Assembly: GCA_963989385.1 (NCBI GenBank) | Contig: OZ022499.1 | Location: 80,403,903 to 80,467,902 of the forward strand | Reading direction: 5' to 3' | Source of the DNA: Ctena decussata | Taxonomy: Eukaryota; Mollusca; Bivalvia; Lucinida; Lucinidae | DNA: 64,000 nt | Shown here: one piece after another, positions 37,701-52,700 of the stretch | Numbering within the stretch: the first letter of the stretch is position 1 | Layout of the letters: every line of letters begins with the position of its first letter | Program-made: the position numbers and the translations under genes | Notes under the pieces: model-generated | What the model was told of the DNA's origin: nothing | Databases searched by the model: none | What the model saw: only the letters and a program-made list of their open reading frames with translations

Positions 37701-40700
37701 TCAAGAGGCCTAATTCTAGATCTCACAAATTACAGTCTCGAGTTAATGACAAGTTTTATAATGGTTAATTTTTAACATTTTTGATAGGCAAGGTGAAGCG
37801 GCACATGGAAAATTAGAGTATGTTGAAGAGTTTTCCCACCTTTGCCTGCATTTTACTTTCTTTATATAGAACAACTGAAAAGAAGGAATACCTTAATTAT
37901 TTAAGAAATGAATTTCATTTTTCTGAGGTTTATCGAAGTGTAAACTACATTGAGTCACGTGCAAAGTAAATGAACCCCAAAGGGGTTCATGTAAACTTTG
38001 CTAGTGACCCAATGTAGTTTACACTTCGATAAACATCAGAAATATTGAGTTCATTGCTTATATTTACATTCGTTTCAAGCAAATCTTTCATGAAAAATCT
38101 TATATAAGCGCTAAAATTAAAGCAGTAAAACGTGTACACGCAGTTTTTGTCTCGCCTGCGAAGCAGAGGCGAGACTTAGGTATTGCTTTTCCGGTGTCGT
38201 CGTCGTCGTCGTCGTCGGCGTAAACTTTTGTCGAGTTTTTGCGTTTAGGTCATTTTCTCAGAAACTATAAGGCCTAGAGCCATGAAACTTGGTTCATGCA
38301 TACATCTGGAAGAGTAGATTTCAAAGCCACAATCAAAATTGAGCCTTGACCTACATTTTACGGTTGACTGACTTCGCAAGTTTTTGTCGAGTTTTTGCGT
38401 TTAGGTCATTTTCTCAGAAACTATAAGACCTAGAGCCATGAAACTTGGTTCATGCATACATCTGGAAGAGTAGATTTCAAAGCCATCATCAATATTGAGC
38501 CTTGACCTACATTTTACGGTTGACTGACTTCGCAAGTTTTTGTCGAGTTTTTGCGTTTAGGTCATTTTCTCAGAAACTATAAGACCTAGAGCCATGAAAC
38601 TTGGTCCATGCATACATCTGGAAGAGTAGATCTGAAAGCCATCATCAATATTGAGTCTTGACCTACATTTTACGGTTGACTGATTTTGCAAGTTTTTGTC
38701 GAGTTTTTGCGTTTAGGTCATTTTCTCAGAAACTATAAGGCCTAGAGCCATGAAACTTGGTTCATGCATACATCTGGAAGAGTAGTTCTCAAAGCCATCA
38801 TCAATATTGAGTCTTGACCTACATTTTACGGTTGACTGACTTTGCAAGTTTTTGTCGAGTTTTTGCGTTTAGGTCATTTTCTCAGAAACTATAAGGGCTA
38901 GAGCCATGAAACTTGGTTCATAGGTACGTCTGGAAGAGTAAATCTCAAAGTCATCATCAATATTGAGTCTTGACCTACATTTCACAGTTGACTGACTTTG
39001 CAATTTTTGGTCGCATTTAGGTCTGTTTCTCTGAAACTATAAGGGCTAGAGCCATGAAACTTGGGTCGTGCATTCATCTAGAAGTGAAGAGCTCAAAGTC
39101 ATCATCAATATTGAGTCTTGACCTACATTTTATGGTTGACTGACTTTGCAATTTTTGTCAAGTTTTCACTTTTAGGTCTGTTTCTCAGAAAATATTAGGG
39201 CTAGAGCCAAGAAACTTGGTTCATGCATACATCTTTGCTGATTGAGCTCTGTTTTTGTGACAAAGCGCTAGCAGGCGAGACACCGCATTCCGCGGAATTC
39301 TTGTTTCTGCTAATAGCAGAACAGCATTCATGACGTTATAGAGAGCCATTGTTTATTTTGACGTAATTGATGTCACATGTCTCAATGTAATTATTGAAAT
39401 GTAAACTACATTACGTTCCAATGATTTACTATAAGGCTTTTCAGTAAATACACCAAGAATGTAAATATTTGGTTATAAGACAGGGGTTTTCCCCTCCAAA
39501 ACAACCAAAAAATCTAGATCTGTGCCCAGTTGTTCAAAGCATTGTTAGCTTAATAAAGTTGTGAGGGAAGGATTTGTTAAGTTTACTAATACACTTAAAA
39601 TCAAGTATGTAAATATTTTGCTGAAAAAATGAGAATGCAAAAGCTCCTCACATTTTTTTGGCGAAAAAAAAAAAAAAAAATGACTGTATTTTGTGTATAA
39701 TGCGTTTGAAATTTTTATATCTCATTAACTAATAACGTGGCTAGTTTTGAACAACTGGGACCAGGCTTTTAAGAGAGATCTGCCCTAACATAGCAGAATT
39801 ACGCAAGCCAGATTTAGATATTTGGGGTCATTCTTGAGGGGGGCAACCCTTGTCTTATAGCCAAACAATTATGGTAGTGACGATAATTTTGAGATGATTT
39901 GTAATTATGCCAGCCTCTCTTTTTCTTCACTTTATTAACATTTCTGGCCTATGGGCCAACTTTGGTATCATTACAGTCTGTGTCCATCTCCCTAGGCCTG
40001 TTGCCCTCAAGGATGATGCAGTGCCCAAATCTGTCCATTCCATGACGTTGTCTTTCCATCTTTTCTTTTGTCAACCTCATAATCAGCCTGTGATTACCAG
40101 GGGTGGTATTTATAAAACGACTTAAGTGGTTGCTATGCTGTTGCTAAGGCTGAGTTTCTATGAAGGAGATTCCATACAACTATGAAATTTGCTCTGGAGG
40201 AACAGTCTTTTTCAGACTGTTCCTCTAGAGCAAATTTCATAGTTATAGGATATCTCCTTCGTAGAAATTAAGCCTTAGCAACAGCATAGAAACCACTTAA
40301 GTTGTTTTATAAACACGGCCCCAGAACTTGAAAAACATGTTTGAATGACTACTCTTAAAATACTGGAGAGATTTTTTGTCCTAGTTATATCTTCCATACT
40401 TTTTCGTTGTCTATACTGAATAAGATTTCAAATCCTGATCTATTTGTTGTATGTGTATTATGTTGTTAGAAATTCTTGAAAAAAAAAAAAAAATGGCATT
40501 TAACTCTTTCGGCACCAAGTTTATATAGAAATGCATTTGCCAGTGTCATTTTCATTTTACAAGATAACTGGTAAATGTTTCTGGTAAGCAAAACCCTTGA
40601 AAGTCTCTAAACTTCATCAGAAACAAGAGCGGCTGTAGCGTAGTGGATAACACTCCAGACTACCAATCCAGGGGTCGCAGGTTCGATCCCCCGCTTCTCC

Positions 40701-43700
40701 GGTCTTTCGGATGAGACTTTAAACCGAGGTCCCGTCTCCATATGACCTCGTTGTTGGTGGGACATTAAACCCGAGTTCACTCACTCATCAGAAACAGCTA
40801 ACACAAAAACATAATCTGGTCGTAAGACTTTGAATTCCTTCCCTTAGTAATGACATTTAATGGGACTATGCCAGTCACATTAAAGCAACAACGGTGCTCT
40901 GGTTGGCAGGCCCATCTGGGGGACAATGGCCCCGAAAGAGTTAAACCACAACCTTCAAGGTGAGTGGATTTGGAACTGGCATGCAATAACATCCTTTTTC
41001 ATAGTGTTGCATGCACAGATAATTATTTAAGATCAAACCTCAGAGATTTGTTAGAAAGTGTATCCCTAAAGTACTTAGCTTTCAATTACATTTTCAGAGA
41101 AAAAAACAAAAAAACAACAAACCCCAGTTTTAGATAACCCATACGAATTAAAGAATATATAAAGCCTAGAAAAAGAACAAGCAGACAAAATTAAAAGTAC
41201 TATAAAAGTTCAGCAGTCGACCCGTAAATCACAAAAAAAAAGCTGGCGACAAAAGTTATGTGTGCAGAAATTAAAAAATGTTTTATTCCGGTTGTATCAT
41301 ATCGAGAATTCAAAGACTAGAGGGCAAACAGTTTAGATCTTAATGGCCCAGCTCGGTATAAATTCAAAATATAACTATATGATAATATTGTTATTTCAGA
41401 GAGATGGATGAAGGAACCGGAATGATTGAAGACCAGGTAGAACGAATAGTTATTTTACATAGCTCTAGATAATAGGGAGTATCTGATGATAATTAGGGAT
41501 GATTTTGATACCATACGAAATTCTTAATATCGGGACAGATAGATCTGAGCAGACAGTGCAGGCCTGGATCAGACTGCTCCTTGGAGCAGTCTGATCAGGG
41601 CCTTCACTGTTTGCCATTCCATCTGCACCTTTTGGATGCATAACTGCTTTATAAAACCAAACTGTTCCCTTTTCAAGACAGTTATGGTAATGGTTTTTGG
41701 TGTCCCAATTTTTATGGTATATATTAAATTAATTGCCCTCTCAGCTGAACTACCTAAATAAGGCAATTTGATCAAGGTAATCCAGATGAGGGGTCACTGC
41801 AAGTTTTCATCGAGAAGTAAGAAAAATTATCTCACAATTATTTTCAAATACTACTTCTTATCTAGACCTGTGTTTTTTTTCCAAGATCTCTCATCACTGT
41901 CTTCCTCTTTCTGATTCATTCTTTCTTTCTTTCACACTGCCTAAATCTGTGTTGCAGTTTCTCAAAACACTGAACTATGCTGAAAACCATATTCACACAT
42001 ACATGCATGCATGCACACACATTTACAGACAAACAAATATCTTTTTGTTCTGTAAAAGCATTGCTACTTTTAATTAGTCTTAAGAAAGTAAAATTGTGTC
42101 GAAAATTTTAATTCCCAGTTAGTACACAACATTGAAATAATGCTGTAGCAATGTTGATTCATTGGCATGCTGTTTAATCAACATTGAAACAACATTGCTG
42201 CGATTTTGTGTGCGTACTGAATTGTACTGTGATAACATTATAATTTACTTTGCTGTCTGATATGAGTCTTAATTGATTTGAATCATGATCTCATGTTGAT
42301 AGTATGAGTTGCGACACAACAAAACCAACAAAGTGACATGTGCACCCAGCAAAGACTCAGATCAGTCTGGGCATCTGCCTAGTCCGATCAGAGTCTTTGA
42401 TGTGCACTTTTAGGGTAGCTAAGACAGAGTCTTTGCTATCTGTGTGAAGCTAGCTTAGACCCTTAGGTACCCTAAAAGTGCACAGCAAAGACCCTGATCA
42501 GACAGGGCAAATGTCTAGGCTGATCTGTGTGCTTTTTAGGTAGCTAAGACAGAGTCTTTGCTGTCTGCATGGAGCTAGCTTAGACCCTTAGCTACCTAAA
42601 AGTGCACAGCAAAGACTCTGATCAGACTGGGCAAATGCCCAGGCTGATCAGAGTGTTAGCTGGACACACATGCTACTTTGTTGGGTTTATTGTCTCGCGG
42701 CTCATGTATTAAAAATTATTTGAACTTTCAGCTGTAATCTATATGTTCAACAAAAATTATTTTGTTCAAAGATTCTGCATGAGCAAAAGTGATTTAAGCT
42801 AGACATTATGTATTCTGGTGAAACAGCATTTTGAATTTTGTCCATGAAACATATATCTGGTTGTGTTTCAGTATGTGTGTGTGTATCTGTATGTTTGTTT
42901 TGTGTATATTTGCTGGTCTGATTACTCTAGATAGGATCAAGTAGCAAGAATTTATTTACTGATGTTGATTCTTGCAAAATTTTATAAAGCTGATATGAGC
43001 CGCGTCACAACAAGACCAACAGAGTGGCGTGTGTGCACAGCAAAGACTCAGATCAGCCTGGGCATCTGCCTGGTCTGATCAGAGTCTTCACTGTGCACTT
43101 AAAGTGTAGCTAAGGGTATAAGCTAGCTTCATGCAGCCAGCGAAGACTCTGATCATACTGAGCCGTCCCCAGGCTGATCTGAGTCTTTGTTGGGTGCACA
43201 TGCCACTTTGCTGGTTTTGTCGTGTTGTGGCTCATATTATGACAGCAGTTACACATCATATTGTTTATACATTTTTATGATGGGAAAGCTATAAGATTTA
43301 CTGTACTATGCTTTAATAGACAATTGGTAATATTACATATGATTGCAACGCTAAATGCTTATTACCTTGCAGTCCCCAGTAGCTTTACTGTTTTCAGCTT
43401 GCCACAGTTCCATTTTTAGGAGATTCCCGTAGCATTTGAGCTCCAGCAAGCCAGAGTTTTGAGACTGAAACTGTTCTTATTTTAGTTACATCTTTCTCAG
43501 AAAATATATAAGCTTCCCAGGAAGAAAAAAACAACAAAAAAACATCATATAATTGTGGTCTCATAACAGTCACCAGTCTTAGACGTGGCTTTAACTGATG
43601 TAGCTACTGTTGTAGCCTGACCCCATTGCTACTATTTCAGCAATAAAATATGTTTAAATTAAGACAGATTTGAATGAAATATCAAAACACAACATTATAG

Positions 43701-46700
43701 AAATACTAAATTCACTGTATTGTGCATATAAGCCCAGTTGTTCAAAACTAAGGATATTAACTGTTAACAACATCAATTCAAGCAAAATCTGAACTAATGG
43801 CCAGCAACAGAATATTTGCAAAATTTTATGGTTTTACTAATTACCTGAAACTTCTACATAAAATAGAATGTAACATTTAAAGGTAGGTTCCTGTACTTTG
43901 GAATGCATCATAATTTTAATGCTTTCATCCAAGTTGTTGGAAAGCACTTATAAAAGGGAATTAATAAGTTTCACTAAAAAGTGTAAATCAAAAAAATATT
44001 AGAAAAGTTGTTTTGCAAGGGATTTCCTAACTCTGCTTCGCACACCAGTTAGCGCAATTTTTAGTTCGCGCATAAAATAGATAACGCAGCTGATGTCATG
44101 CTGCATTGCATTTTGGGATAGTTTTAACCCATTCGCCATGCCAGGACCTCTAGGAGAGCTCACGTCAAGGGAAAATTGACCTTTGGAGAATGACATCAGA
44201 AATCGCGCACTTATAGACATAATAAACATAGTTATTTTTAGAACTGAAATTCCAACGAAAGAAAATAAACCAAAAGGGAAAACTACTATTTTCTTCAACA
44301 TCTGACGAGTTTCTCAGTAGCAACAAATTCAGAAAAATAAAAGAATTCAATACTGCTCAGAAAAAGACGAAATTATTTTGTGGACATAATTGACATCTCT
44401 AGCCCAGGAACCTACCTTTAACTATGTCCTTAATGAGAGACTTTCTTAAGAAGTAGTTGTAGCATACTGTGAAACTTCTCAGTGCTTTGTGTGCAAATTA
44501 AGGCAAATATGACAAGAAACTACATTTTAATGACTTTCTGTCTCAAATTTTGGCTTGTCTTGACCTCAGCTTATCCAATTTTCCAAAAGCAGAAGGCTGC
44601 ATATCTGACCTTTTTCTGTTTTGGTTTGGATGTTGTGTGTTAAACATAATTGAACTGCGACACAACAAAACCAACAAAGTGGTATGTGTACCCAGCGAAG
44701 ACTCTGATCAGCCTGGGCATCTGCCCAGTCTGATCAGAGTCTTCACTATCTGCATGGAGCTAGCTTATACCCTTAGCCACCCTTTAAGCACACAGCGAAT
44801 ACTCTGATCAGACTGGGAAGATGGCAATGCTGATCTGAGTCTTCACTGGGTGCACATGCCACTTTGTTGGTTTTGTCGTGTAGCGGCTCATATAATTTCT
44901 TGATGATTTGCAGTTTACATGTGAGGTCAAAAATGGCTTTTCTTTCACAGTGGAAGCAACTCTGCCATTTTCTACTTAAATTGCCCCCATTCTCAATGAG
45001 GTCTACTCTTAAAGGAATGAATTTGCTCCTGTAGGAGCAAATTCTTTCCTTTAAGGGTAGACCCCAATTTGGAAGAGCTTCTTTGTCCTGGGAAGCAAAC
45101 AGGCAGACACAAAAGTCAACTCCCTTTGTAAAAATGGCAGAAAAACATGAAGGTATACCCATTCACCTTAAGGTTGTTCAGATATGTGGTCTTCACCTTA
45201 AGGTTGTTCAGATATGTGGTCTTCACCTTAAGGTTGTTCAGATATGTGGTCTTCCACTGTTTGCACATGCTTTGACCTAGCCATGGCTTCAGATTTTACC
45301 CGCAATTGGAATTTAGCAGTATATTTTTGTGTCTTTTTATTTTTTTAGTTTTACATATTTAAGAAATGCTGTGGATTTCGAATATAGATGCATGTCTGTA
45401 TATGTTAGGAATATAGGCTTAGAAATTGGGGGTTCAAGGGTTTGGATCATGATGGGTGAGGGGAACTAATTCTAATAGTAAAGTAATTTGTTCTAATTTC
45501 CCCTGATCATATATCAGTTACCTTAAGTCAGATATTTTGTCATGTCTAATCTATTTTGCAGTGCACAGGCTGATTTGAGTCATGCAATCAATAGCATATT
45601 TTCCCATGATGCAACTCAAATTAATTCCATCTGTTTGCTTTATTTCAGCCAGATGAAGTAAGACTGGAATTCAGAATTATAATACTTTTTCACTGTAGTA
45701 ATTAAAAAACATCTTATCCCCTATTCAATAAAGTTTGTTTAGCTCTGTAATAAACACCATCTATGAAATGGATAACATCACCATTCTAACTTACACTATG
45801 ATAAACATGTGTACATACACACATTATAGAAGTAGTTCAGTTCTATTGGACTCACTAGATTTCAGGGAGTCAGGGTAGGCAGTGTGGGAGTTTAATCTTT
45901 CAGGTAGTAACCTTACCAAACTGTATCTCAAGAAATCAAGCCAAGACAGTTCTTTTGAGCCATCTCATATGGATCTGTATGTCTTGCCATTATGGGGTAT
46001 TTTGCCCCTTCCATAAATAATGGACTAGTCCATATTCAAAAATTGAAGACATGGTTTCAAATATTTTAGGGTGGAAGGGCCAAAGTTAATATATTGGGGT
46101 AGATAACATTTGGTTGAAAAATTAGCTGAAGACCTTTTGGAATGTGAGCATTTGTACAAAAACCTAATTTACCTGCCATTTCTTTAGTTAGAGCTATACC
46201 ATTTCCCTGAGTTATTTTAAGTTTCTTTATTAATTATATTGATACATGTATTACTATTTATTTAACGGAGACCCGGATAAGTGGAATATTTGATGATAAT
46301 TCCAGAATTATTTCTTATTTTCCGTGAAAACATATGTTGCAACCCCTTATGAGAACTGCCTCAGTGAGCAGTTCTAATGAGGGGTCACGACATATGTTTT
46401 TACATGTATAAGAAATTAAGGTGAATGGGTACACCTTCATGTTTTCTCACCATATCAACAAAGGGAAAGAACTTTTTGTGCTGTCCAGGTGCACAGCAAC
46501 CTTTCCAAAAAGGGATGTAATCTTATAGGAAAGAATTTATTTCTTCTTTCCTTTAAGAGTGGACCCTTGTTGTGAAAGGAGGCAAAACTCAAAATGACGG
46601 AGTTGCTTCCCTGAAAATGTACCCATTCACCTACTCAGAATTATCGTGAAATACTCACTTTTCTGCATCTCTGATTTTCTGTAAACATTTTCTATTCTGT

Positions 46701-49700
46701 TAGCAAAAACGATGGACCCAAGAACATGGCGGTGCACAGCAACCAGATCCTTATGCAAACAGACCGGACCCCTATGCCAATAGGGAACCTCCACCCCTTG
46801 GGTTTGATAACATGGTTAAAAGTGATATTAAACGGCCAGACCCTGTTCCAGGCTTTGACTTTGCAAAACTATTTCCCAATCAGCCAGGACCACAAGGAAT
46901 GCCTGACCCTTTAAGGGGCTACCAACCATATCCTCAGGGAGCCCCTGGCTACCCAGCACAGGGTCAATATGGTGCTGGACCCCAGTATCAAGGAGGCCCT
47001 GGATACCAACATATGCCAGCCCCTGGGTATCCATATGATCAGGGAGCAGGCTACCAGCAAAATCCATATTATCCTAATCCTCCAGGGCCTGGTTACCAGC
47101 CTGGACCCCCTGCAGCGGGATACCAACCAAATCAGTATTATAGTCAACCACCTAGCCAAAGTTATTCTAGTCCATACCCAGCTCAAACAGGCTATCCTCC
47201 CCAAGGGGGTCCTGGTTATCAGCCCGGTCCTGCCCCTGGCCAGTATGGGTGGGGTTCAGCCCCTGGACAAGGTCATGCCCCACCACAACAGCAATATCCA
47301 TATGGTCAAGGTGAGGGTATGATACAGGCACAGTCTGCTTCAATGTATATGTCAGAACCTGATGTAAGTAAACCAGTCTGTTTTCTGCATAGTCATGTGA
47401 CCTGTGACGCCAGCTGCTAATTCTACCATGATGACAGTTACAGCCAAAATGTCTGATGATTACTTTTGGACAAAGAATTGACTTTTACCTAAATTTCATT
47501 CAATTAAAATTTTGTTCTGCTTGTGAAAAGAAAAGATATTGCCAGACATTTTGGACAGGATCAAAAATGTGTTCATTTCACTAAACTGTTTCCAGTTGCT
47601 TGCTGTTTGTACATTTTACTCATACATCATGTTCTTGATTTCTTTACAGAAATCACCTCTTCGATATCAGTGGGCTATTTATAATATGGGGACTATCATG
47701 AACCATTTAGACAAGCATGGTTTAACATTTTTTAACAGAATGAAATAAAAACAGAATGAAATATAAGAATCTCTTAGCAATTGTAGCTTCTGTAAAATTT
47801 TGTAGATTAACCAATACATGAAATAGGAAATATACTTTTGAATGTAGGCTATTAGAAATGAAAGTTAAGTATATCCGTAGAAAAACTTTTATACATTTTA
47901 CTAGTCATTAGAAATGCTGATCTTAAAATATTTCAGTTCTGTTGCTGTGAATAAACTGGCAACTTGGTCTATAAAACAGGGTAGTCGGAAACTGTCTCCT
48001 TGAGTGCAAGTAAAAGAAGTGGTTTGAAAGATAAAATGCGATAATCAACAGGCATAAACTTCAACTGACCAGTAGTTTAAAAGCCTTAGATTTCTTTCAT
48101 TATTTTTCTGTCTTCTAAATTACTGTCATAGCCTTATAAGACCAGTATACAAATGAAATTGTTAAGTAAGACTGTTTGTAAGTTTGTGTTACAAGTCAGA
48201 GCTCTAGATAAGAGGGAGTATCTGATGATAATTAAGGATAATTTTTCTTATTTCCTGTTGAAACCATATGTTGTGACCCCTCATCTGAACCGTCTCGTCG
48301 AGACGGTTCAGATGAGGGGTCACAACATATGTTTTTATGCAGAAGTAATAAAAATTATCCCTAATTATCACTAAATACTCCCTCTTATCTAGAGCTCTGC
48401 AAGTTCTTCAGAAGCATCCTAACTGATATTAATGATTTAATTCACAGGCAATAGTGTGAGTTTCAAGGGTTGCTTTGTTTTCTTCACTTAACAGAGACTG
48501 TTACTTGTAGTTTTATTTACCAGCTTGCGTTTGCTGCTGCTTTAGCTTAACATTTGAATGATATCAGATATGAAGTTTATACTATAAAAATATTTCTCCT
48601 TAAAAGACATAAGTGTGGGATAGTACAGCTATTTTAGTTTAGTAGCACTTACTGAGAGGCATATCAAGTTCAGGCCCAGAGGTTATAAAACTTGAGTACA
48701 TTCTGAAACTCAAAATAAAGCACACTGATTGGCTGCTTCCGAGCATGTGCTCGGAAGCAGCCAATCAGTCTGCTTTATTTTGAGTTTATGGGTGTCAATG
48801 AGATTTAGCTCATGCAGTGTATGTTTTTGTATGGAGAAGTATAAAATTTTGACAGTGTGGTATTCCATCTGATTGGAATAGTAGAAAATGTCACATGTAA
48901 TGGTACCTTCAGCTGGTGCAAACAGGGACGAAGCATGTCAGCCTTAAATTTCACCTACCATCTGAACAGTAGTTCCCGTTCGTAAACAATCTGTGACTCC
49001 TGGGGATCTATAAAATGAATAGTGAAGACTCACAGATCAGGTTGTGCAGGTGTGTAGACTAAAATGAGTAGTCACTGTATGCAGGTGGCTTAAGGTCCCT
49101 TTCATGTGACACTGTCAAGAGTTTGGGTGATGGTGACACTTGAGATTTTTGCTGATTTGATATGCACAGGATCTTGGCAAAACCATGTGCATGAAGTGAA
49201 CAAGTAATCATTATAGCCCTGTGCATTTCTTTTGTATTTGTGTAAATTGTATCCAACTTTAGGGTTACCCAGCATATGGTGGAGGTGATATGTTTCAACC
49301 AACACATGTAGCAGGTGTAGCATCTGCACCTTCAGGCCCTACACAAGCTGTCAAGGTAGCATTGGACTGGTTGCTGTGCAGAAGATTCATTTTGTTACCC
49401 CACCCACTGCTGAATTTGTGAATGAGCTTTGTTAAGTTATAAAAGTTTAAAAAATTATTTATCTTTGATTCCACACAGAAGCTCTGTGAACTTACAAACA
49501 CCTCTTAAAAGGTACATGTACATATGTTGTTGTTCTGTGGTCTAGGTGGTGTAGGAAATTGAAGAATGCAGGGAAATAACACCACATTTAATGGGTAACC
49601 ACAATCCTGCAGCTTGTCAAAGTCAGGAATTAAATCCTGGGCTGCAGTGGTGACAAGCCAGAGATATACTCCTACACTGTGGAAGTCATAGGAGGGGGAG

Positions 49701-52700
49701 AGAGAGAAACAATTGGAGAGAAAGAGCAAAGAATGAGAGAGCAAACAGAGAACTAGAAAGAAAAGATAGGGTATGAACAGTATGAACTACAGGTATAGTG
49801 CTACACTTCAAGAGAATGTGCCTGCATTTAGAGTTTCTTTTTTATAAGCCTCGACTCGAGAAAACCAACAATGTGGTTGTGCGCCAAGGGTAGACTCAGA
49901 TCAGCCTGGGCATCCACCCAGTTTGACTAGACTCTTTGTTAAGTGCTCAAAGGGTAGCTAGGGGTCTAAGCTACCTCCATGCGAACAGTGAAGACTCTGA
50001 TCAGACTGGGCGGATGCCCAGGCTGATCTGAGTCTGCGCTGGACGCACAACCACATTGTTGGTTTTGTCACGTCACGGCTCTTATTATTAATTGTTCAAA
50101 TTTTATGTTGTTTGTTGTCATTTGGGGTTATACACTGAACAAAATTTCTAATTGGTCAGTTTTTGCCATAGAATTAAGCCTTAGGCAGATTTAGGTTAGC
50201 CTGGCTACAAATTAGGACGAATAAATGTACCGATATTCTTAAATTTTATAACAGCACAGGCGCTTATGCATTTGCAAAATGATTTACATCAATTCGAGGC
50301 GTCTGTTAGGATTTACACAAACATTGAAAGGGACGTAATTTGAAAACGTCAATATTAAAATTAATACAGGTGAAAAATGCATGAAGACTAAAAACACACC
50401 TCATGTTTTTATGATGAAAAACTTTATTTACTTCTAAAATAGCATGCTTTTATGGGAGTTTGATGCAGCCTGTATGTGTTTTCAAAGCATTTTATAGTTT
50501 ACATAGAAGGGGTCATAACTCTAATACTATAATAAAGTTTTGATTACAACATTGACTTTCAATAAGTAGATAGTAGCCCAAAATTATGATTACAATTATA
50601 TTAAAAAATACAGTTTAAAAATCATATTTCTGCATATTAGAAAATTGACCAATTAGAAATTTTGCTGAGTGTATACAATATTGGCCAAGGTATGTCTGAT
50701 GCAGACCATTTTACATAAAAAGAAAACAAAAACAAACTGTATTTGATAGGAAAGAAGATGGACAATTAGTACAATCCTGTTGGACATAATTATATTTATG
50801 AATTATATGCAAAATTGTATGAGAAGGAGTTAGATATTGAGAGTGAAAGTGACCATTGAAAGAATAGGTTAAAGTTTGTTAGACAAAATATCTTTGTACC
50901 TTTTGAAGCAGTTTTCTAAGCTTTCAATTTCTCTTTTATTTTAGCTTTAATCTTCCTGTTTATATCTTTCCTGCTTCTTCTAATTGTGGTATGAGTCACA
51001 ATATGCATAAAAGCCACATCACTCAAAAAGTGCTTAACCTCTTTAAGCACCAAAAGGCAGACGACAAAATTTACGTCTGCAAAAATTAAGAAAATGCCTT
51101 TTCCAAGACATTTCATATTGAGAATTCAAAGACTAGAGGGTAAATAGTGTAGATCCGCATGAGGCGTCTCATTATGAGCTGCCTCATCAGGATCTACGCT
51201 GTTTGCAAATTATGCTATTTTTGTCACTGGTGCTTAAAGAGTTAATGGATCTGGAAACAGATAATACCGTTACTTTAGTGAGTCTCTGAATCTGTGCAAC
51301 CTTTGTGGGTGTATAGTACTTAAAGCAAACAGCAAAGGCTCTGATCAGACTGAATGGGTATGCAGGCTGGTTAGAGCTTTAGCCATCTTATTAGGTAAAT
51401 TATATATTGTATATGTTAATCTGAATCTTTGCTAGATGCATACTGTAAGTCTTATGAATTTTGTGAGCAATTTAAGCGACTTCTGTATGAAAGAAAATCA
51501 CACAAAATGAAAGAAAATCACACAAAATTAAATTGCCATGAAAAATAGAGTTTACGGTATATGCTAAGATTGTTGCTCATATCACTCTGTTCTCTTTATT
51601 TTTTATTTTATTTTTTTTCTGAAGACATAATCTCAAGCTGGCTACCAGAGCCACGGATAAAAGAGAAGTGGGATAGGGAATGGGTGGGGAGAGGGGAGTG
51701 TGGGAGCAGTATTTGATGATGATGATTCTGAGATAATTTCTGTTCATCTTTCTCCATAAAAACATACCATAATGTGCTTAAGTATTGGGACACCTAAAAA
51801 CAATCAATTTTCCATTTGTTCCAAATGGAAAATTAATGGTTTTTATGTGTGCCAATATTTAAGCACTTTAGGGTATGTTGCAACCTGATTCTCTAACCCT
51901 TGCAGATGAGGGTTACAATATTATAGAATTTGATGAGAAAACTATCTCAGAATTATCAACAAATCCTGCCTTTGTCTGAAGTACTAGTTACATTTGTTAT
52001 TTTCCATTAACTTTTACTTCTTGTTATCTGAGTTTGATATTTCCTTTCCATCTTTGTTTTTCTTATTTCCCTCTTTCTTTCACTTAATTCTCACTAACTT
52101 ATTACACTAAATAACTTTACTGGAGAGTCTATAAGAAATACAGACTAACTATAAATGATGAATATGGTTAAGAAGCTTGTGTAGAAGGTTCTCTGTGGAA
52201 TTTAACAATTGACTGAGCCATTTTGACAGTGATTTCATTGTCATTTTGGCCATGCCTAGTCAGAGTTAAAATCGGAATATATACAACCCTTAAAATTTCT
52301 TTTTTGAATAAAACATAGGAGAGTTACCATAGAATGTACTACGGAGTGATAGTCTTTGAGAATTATAGTTGTCAAATTTTGATGGTCATGAAAATTATAC
52401 AATCATTAATTCTTACATGCAGTAATATGTGTCAGTGTAATACTAATGCAGTTAACACTTAAAGCACTGAAAATTTAAAAGAGTTAAATTTACAAACAGG
52501 GTAGACACAGATGTGAGCTGAATTTATGCTGTTTGTAGTCTGAATTCTCAGTAGGAAATAGCTTGAACAAAATTTTATCAGAAATTACGCAGACATAAAT
52601 TTTGTCCTCTGTTTTTTGGGCGCTTTAAGGGTTAATGATGCTGGAAAATCTACTTTGCATCCTGCCATACTGACCATAAATTGTTTAATCGTAGGGGCTA

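Noticed and set aside
39907..40125. Possible exon with coding-like text
   Set aside because: No consistent splice boundaries, phase does not fit the calpain, and the frame runs into a MITE-C copy.
44550..45162. Frames of 85 and 129 codons in MITE copies
   Set aside because: They cross the arms of palindromic repeats, and equivalent frames in other copies differ. No domain evidence.
45161..45253. CRISPR-like array
   Set aside because: The three 30-bp units are directly adjacent with no spacers, in a eukaryotic intron. It is a simple tandem repeat.
46969..47322. Overlapping frames in the Pro/Gly-rich exon
   Set aside because: Frames on both strands are open because of the repetitive codon pattern. 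Only the frame starting at 46704 has splice phases that fit the calpain.
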